A DNA stretch of 64,000 nt from Dermanyssus gallinae (lineage: Eukaryota; Arthropoda; Arachnida; Mesostigmata; Dermanyssidae), in assembly GCA_003439945.1 (NCBI GenBank), contig QVRM01002463.1:29857-93856 (forward strand), read 5' to 3'. Below are positions 60,541 through 64,000 of the stretch, in pieces. Positions within the stretch are counted from its first letter, which is position 1. Each line of letters begins with the position of its first letter. The position numbers and the translations under genes are program-made. The notes beneath the pieces were generated by a model that was not told the origin of the DNA, did no database searches, and saw nothing but the letters and a program-made list of their open reading frames with translations.

Positions 60541-62729
60541 ATGCATGTATGTTTTTGTATATATATACTAAGATTTTAATTTTATTATATAACTTATTTA
60601 TGTTAGCATTCTGGAGTGAACAATTGTCTTCGCGTTAACGTGTACGTACCGTTTCTCTAACCAATTAGCCCAGTTTGACAATTTGCTCTTAACAAATACT
60701 GCGTTTCCTTGTTGAATGTCGAGCAGCAGCCTCTGACGCAAAAAATCCGATGCTCTCGAGTCTCCCGTAGAACGGTTAATGCTTCTGCCCATGCGCTGAA
60801 TCAATTTCGCAAGCGGGCCTAGTCTTCCCATTGTTTCGAAAAACCAACGGACAAAATTGGTGCGGATAACCAACGCCTGAGTATTTTCTACATTTGTTAG
60901 CCTCTGCTAATCTGGACGCATGATCTGCCTGGTCCACACTTGCACCGACTATCGAAGTGGCTAATGAGTCACGTTTGATAATATATATATATATATATAT
61001 ATATAGGACGGCAAAAGAGATGAAGTGTAAGACCAACTTAGCATTAGACAATGTTGCGCAAGGGATAATTAGATACCACTTAAGGCTAGACCGGAAAAGA
61101 AACAAAAGATATCTTACATAGATATACTAATAAAATAGTAATCGACTAAGGCAGGTTCCTCAAAAAGCAGTTTTTAGATGAGGCAGAAATTCATTGAAAA
61201 ACTAAGGCCCTATATTAAGTTGGTGGCTAAATGAACCGACCTAGGCTTCGATCTCTCTGCGCACATCATTAGTCACAAAAAGTAAAGTAAGCGGTTCGAA
61301 CTTCAAAACAAATATTTCGGGTATGCTTACGTGATAATATCATGTCGTTGTTGCCTTTGCCGTTATAGGTTTCTGACTAAAAAAGAAGTTTGCTGCAATA
61401 ACCTATTTCACATACGACGTACATACATATAGATGTCTTCCTTCGCTCAATATGTGTAAGCATTTACTGTTACTTGTACGCTTTTAGCACTTATTTTCGA
61501 GAGAAGGACGGCGTCACTTGTGCTGGACGGTCTGTTGCAATAAGCCGGACATCTAGAAGCTTAGACCAAGGCTAGTTAGTTGGGAGTCCGTGCTTAGAGT
61601 GCAACAGCAGCCTGGATCAGGTGACAACTTGACACGCAATTTTACTCTTCCGACGAACCAGTCACGTTGCGGCACGTCAGTGTCGAAGATACGTGCGAAA
61701 CTAATTACTGTCGCTGTATTTCTAAACTTGCATACTCTAAATGCTTTCTAATTCACATTGTCTTGACTAAACGTATGAAAACACTGCTTTGCGCAGGCGT
61801 TAGTGTGTTGTTAGATGTGTACCAAAAGTGTTTCCCCTTCTTGTATGATCCTCGGACAAAGTAACACACACAGACACACACACAGAGGGAGAGACACAAC
61901 GGTTCGTATGAAAGAGGTGGTCTCCCAAACTGTCTGTTTGAGCGGGCAGTACATTCAACTGGGCAGCCGTCTACTGAGCACGACAGCGAACGTAAAAGGA
62001 ATTGAGTTGCATGCATGGCTTGGCCTCGATTCTTTCGATCTGTCTGGAAGACGAAGCTCAAGGGGCAAGATGGGTGATGTATCTGTTTGCAGCCGCCAAG
62101 CCGGCTACTTTGAAAGGCGACCGTCACTCGCCTTTCTGCGGCGGAATTTACTGAACGGGCGGTCATTGTGACAATCGCTTATTCTAAACGACTTCTGTAC
62201 TTCAAGATTGTCAAGGCTGCCATTATAGGCGGATTATAACATAAGATTTGCATCATCAGGATTAACGATAAAATTCCAATCAGCTATATCAATGTTACGA
62301 AAACAAAGCAAAGGTTACGCGGCAAACTCATCTTAAACAAAGTAAAACGAGCCACTTAGTGAGAAAATTACTTACAGTGTTTGTCCTACTGTAAAATTAC
62401 TAAGTGTGCAATTGCTAGCGATGTAAAACCACTGTGCTTGGAATCCGGGCCTAAACCGAGCTGAGTCATCGTCGGCCGGCTCTACTTTTGTGCACAGCCG
62501 CATTCAAGTATACGTCAATAAATCAATACGCGTATGAACTCTGTTGCAGGCGTGCCTCGACTCTCTTGCACACGGAAGTAACGAGGTGTTCAACGAAGTG
62601 AGGCCTGCTTCGTCTGACGGAACCGGCGTCGTGCGGCGAGGTCGCTTTGATCCACCACTTGACCCTACACTCGTAGCACTTTGCGGAATGAATGAGGGGC
62701 AATGGCGATTCCCTCGAAATCTGTTCTAA
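51669..62729 (+). CDS. Spliced gene for an unrecognised small secreted protein
   Basis: Four exons (51669-51837, 52725-52792, 57915-58040, 62550-62729) join without breaking the frame, giving about 180 residues. The start has A at -3 ('agcATG'). Residues about 26-42 are strongly hydrophobic and are followed by 'ATA', a signal-peptide cleavage pattern near residue 48, so the product should enter the secretory pathway. The predicted mature part has an N-glycosylation site (N65-S-T), four cysteines (59, 97, 123, 166) that could form two disulfides, and a dibasic site (R150-R151). Splice junction phases are 1, 0 and 0. I do not recognise the family. The introns (887, 5122 and 4509 bases) are filled with transposon relics. 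Exons between or after these may be missing, and the last exon could instead splice out at 62597/62598. Confidence 0.6.
52187..52480 (-). repeat. Interspersed repeat, copy 2, inside intron 1
   Basis: Near-identical to 21866-22165, beginning with a T-run and 'ctgggaggtttcgg'. It lies entirely between exons 1 and 2 in antisense orientation. The matching sequence ends at about 'ggctgctccccag', after which the two copies diverge. Confidence 0.9.
52725..52792 (+). CDS. Exon 2
   Basis: A 68-base exon between 'gttaatttcag' and the donor GTAAGA. It completes the split Glu codon and encodes 'KCENPLFNSTV' and onward, holding the first mature cysteine and the N-glycosylation site. Both splice sites are good, and the frame matches exon 1. 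Confidence 0.7.
52959..53014. repeat. (AT)28 microsatellite in intron 2
   Basis: A 56-base pure AT run. Confidence 0.98.
53800..54610 (-). pseudogene. LINE RT fragment with F-x-DD box, in intron 2
   Basis: Minus-strand frames give 'HALKQGDPVSLLLFNMVL' (about 54430-54485), 'AAFTDDVNNTET' (about 54325-54360, the catalytic FxDD box) and 'LLKYLDSLTKNVVKRRWRRL' with 'VPTEYL' (about 54020-54100), the thumb pattern of R2-like and related RTs. Stops separate the blocks. It is antisense to the host gene. The clade assignment is inferred from the thumb pattern. Confidence 0.65.
54683..55900 (-). other. GC-rich sequence, likely further retroelement material
   Basis: A short motif on the minus strand near 55560-55610 ('AAAEGYREARAYMWNVIL') resembles the coding-like region at 22270-22320. 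The segment 54725-54790 shares pyrimidine-rich phrases ('ggctcctcatctcgaccgcc') with 22170-22200. No catalytic domain was found. Intron 2 of the spliced gene. Confidence 0.3.
56049..57031. mobile_element. Foldback mariner-type element with a tRNA-like core
   Basis: The ends are 'caaggtctcccagaaagatt' at left and, on the opposite strand, 'cagggtctcccggatagatt' at right, each flanked by TA (56047-56048 and 57032-57033). Arms of about 350-370 bases (56049-56400 and 56662-57031) are diverged inverted copies. Shared phrases include 'tgttgctgcccgac'/'tgttgttgcccgac' and 'gtggtcgttta'/'atggtcgttta'. The central 261 bases contain a tRNA-like sequence on the minus strand. No transposase frame is present, so it is non-autonomous. 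It sits in intron 2. Arm divergence (roughly 30%) shows it is older than the foldback at 40.8 kb. Confidence 0.85.
56511..56590 (-). repeat. tRNA-like sequence in the loop of foldback element 2
   Basis: On the minus strand an A-box-like 'ggtgacgtggtgcattcgcc' (56567-56586) precedes a strong B box, 'ggttcgagcccc' (56518-56529), at tRNA spacing. The acceptor ends do not pair well, so it is probably a SINE head or a tRNA pseudogene captured by the element. Confidence 0.6.
57915..58040 (+). CDS. Exon 3
   Basis: A 126-base exon, 42 codons, between 'gttgtgggtttcag' and the donor GTACGT, starting and ending on codon boundaries. It encodes 'MLIKFGVEPDFVSNAFACAY' and an aromatic, helix-like continuation ending 'HPADFPE'. 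The frame fits exon 2 exactly. Confidence 0.6.
58232..58275. repeat. (AT)22 microsatellite in intron 3
   Basis: A 44-base pure AT run. Confidence 0.97.
58650..60115 (+). pseudogene. Heavily decayed R1/Jockey-like LINE ORF2, in intron 3
   Basis: Blocks in proper order on the + strand are the pre-RT region shared with 49.0-49.5 kb (about 59240-59460) and 'RIRPRKAFDLN' (about 59545-59580, for RPRKAPGLD). They are followed by 'TLISKPGKEHAYISAYRPI' (about 59680-59740), 'QHGSIKARYSTHSAISKV' (about 59815-59870, for QxGFxxGRST), and a degraded template-grip 'AGAPWILTPIS' (about 60028-60060). The first catalytic Asp block and YADD are lost. Stops occur every few dozen codons, so this is among the oldest elements here. 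Sense orientation relative to the host gene. Confidence 0.75.
60477..60536. repeat. (TA)30 microsatellite in intron 3
   Basis: A 60-base pure TA run. Confidence 0.98.
60598..60985 (-). pseudogene. 3' end of a YLDD-type LINE, second copy
   Basis: Minus-strand frames read 'SLATSIVGASVDQADHASRL' and 'EANKCRKYS' in one frame, then 'RWFFETMGRLGPLAKLIQRM' and 'TGDSRASDFLRQRLLLDIQQ' followed by 'GNAVFV' in another. This is the same C-terminal domain that ends the LINE at 9.7-11.7 kb. It is 5'-truncated at a (TA)n run (60979-61005) and lies in intron 3, antisense to the gene. Confidence 0.8.
60979..61005. repeat. (TA)n microsatellite
   Basis: A 27-base TA run at the truncation point of the LINE 3' end. 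Confidence 0.95.
62550..62729 (+). CDS. Exon 4, probably terminal
   Basis: It follows 'ctctgttgcag', begins on a codon boundary and encodes 59 residues starting 'ACLDSLAHGSNEVFNEV', ending 'RFPRNLF' at TAA 62727-62729. It supplies the last two cysteines. An 'aataaa' at about 63336 could serve as polyadenylation signal. A donor-like GTGAGG after codon 16 (62598), also in phase 0, allows an alternative in which the gene continues beyond the window. Confidence 0.5.
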   Translation, partial: ACLDSLAHGSNEVFNEVRPASSDGTGVVRRGRFDPPLDPTLVALCGMNEGQWRFPRNLF

Positions 62730-64000
62730 TGGCCAGTTAGAACAACACGCAACGTTTAGCATACGCAGGAGAGCTAGCCATCCCTGGTTCGTTCGAAATT
62801 GACTAGCCATTATACTGGGCGATATTGCATACGTTGGCACATGCGCATCGCATATTATCACCTCCATTCAACTTAAGCATCATCTACCAGAGAGTTAAAC
62901 GCCAAAGACAGTCCGTGCTGGTGCGGAAAATTAATTACACTGGTCTGTGCTTGTTGATCAAGCAAAAAAAAATCTGTAATGGAGCAAATTAAGCCGATAC
63001 AGTCCTGGAGTTGTTAAATTGCAATTATTGTTATCGTAACTAGAGCGTTGTTACTCTGCTATAATGTTGTGTACAGCTCAAGTTAAAAATGTGGGTTATT
63101 CAAAGGAACTGCGTTTTGCGACGCATCTTGGATAAACATCAAATACGATTCATAATGTTAGTAAAGAGGAGAAAATATGCGCTCAACTCTACACGACAGC
63201 CTCACATAACATGCAATGAAAGTGCTGTATATATATAATATATATTATATATATATATATAATTTACTAGTGGTTCGTTACTCTGCTTAACAATAGTACA
63301 GCTAAAGTTTAAAATTCAAACGAAGTTTATTCAATAAAATTGCATTTATAACGCTTTAATTCTCCGTAAAAAACATTTGTGACAACTAAACACAATTAAT
63401 CAGGTACGAAAAAAGAAAAGAACAACATGCACTCAGGCGGCAGCCTCAAATACAGATAAAAGTTGACACAATATTTTCAATGATCCTTTAAGGAGACGCA
63501 TTAGTCATTTGTTGATCTTAATATAAATCCCGAGTTCAACAATTCAGCAAAGTATATATAAATATATATCTCGTTTTTGTTTAGTTTGCTGCGTAAGACA
63601 CCATTAGGAGTAGTTCACAGTTTTATATCACAACACTAGTAGTGCAGTGACGCTTCTTGATTTTTACTAATACTGGAAGTGTTTATAATACGAAAATGTT
63701 TTACCGCAATAATTTAATATACTATGGACAATGTTTATGTTGTTGATAATAATAAAACGTGCCTCACGTTAAGCCAAGCCGTCTTATTTCGAATGGTGTA
63801 GAATAGAAACACCTTTATAATAGAAGTGAATGAAAAGCTAACTTAACAACTGTGTTGGCATACTGTCCAGGGTATATGCAGTAGTGATAGTAAAGCATTT
63901 CGATGTACACCGGGATATGCGCCGGGCAAAAATGTGGCTTCTGTGCCTTGTGCGCACGCTGGCTTTGGGGGAACTTAAAAAGTGTCTTCGTGGATCGTTA
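62730..64000. other. No recognisable gene
   Basis: AT-rich sequence downstream of the last exon, with an AT palindrome-like (TA)n tract at 63228-63262. Confidence 0.55.

Noticed and set aside
61753..62171. Overlapping 118- and 137-codon ORFs in intron 3 as an extra exon
   Set aside because: Both strands are open over a CA-repeat-containing stretch. No acceptor and donor pair keeps the phase-0 frame, and composition is unremarkable.

Overview
This is eukaryotic, metazoan DNA, most likely from an arthropod; a chelicerate such as a tick or mite is plausible. The reasons are an intron-containing gene with standard GT/AG splice sites and a TATA/initiator-like promoter, many R1-type and Jockey/CR1-type LINE relics, mariner elements, tRNA-like repeats, and more than twenty (TA)n microsatellites. 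Nothing bacterial or viral was seen. The species is an inference; no marker gene fixes it.

The only well-supported host gene is in the right third, on the + strand. It has exons at 51669-51837, 52725-52792, 57915-58040 and 62550-62729. They join in frame into an unrecognised secreted protein of about 180 residues, with a signal peptide, one N-glycosylation site and four cysteines. Its upstream region (50.1-51.7 kb) is GC-rich and full of triplet repeats. Its introns hold an interspersed repeat (52.2 kb), an antisense reverse transcriptase (RT) relic (53.8-54.6 kb), a foldback transposon with a tRNA-like core (56.0-57.0 kb), a decayed LINE (58.6-60.1 kb) and the 3' end of another LINE (60.6-61.0 kb). 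A second possible exon, encoding a membrane segment, lies on the - strand at 24.06-24.26 kb.

The left half is a graveyard of nested retrotransposons. They are a Jockey/CR1-like LINE (0.5-1.8 kb, -; small + strand pieces of the same family at 18.3-18.7 kb), an RT relic at 8.3-9.2 kb (+), a long YLDD-type LINE ORF2 (9.7-11.7 kb, -), a zinc-knuckle ORF1 (12.3-13.3 kb, -), an ORF1 relic interrupted just downstream by a mariner (15.3-17.1 kb), an RT relic (17.8-18.2 kb, +), an R1-like RT (18.9-19.6 kb, -), a LINE preceded by tandem upstream repeats (25.3-27.8 kb, +) and an R1-like LINE with its 3' end (31.7-33.6 kb, +). All carry stops or frameshifts.

DNA transposons are of mariner type: a near-complete DD37D element with one in-frame stop (15.84-17.14 kb), a badly decayed mariner transposase whose first two catalytic residues are lost (28.6-29.3 kb), and two long-armed foldback elements with TA target sites (40.8-41.9 and 56.0-57.0 kb). 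Several isolated hairpins (24.65, 34.40, 38.67 and 40.32 kb) are unexplained by these elements. The remaining stretches, mostly AT-rich, show no recognisable gene.
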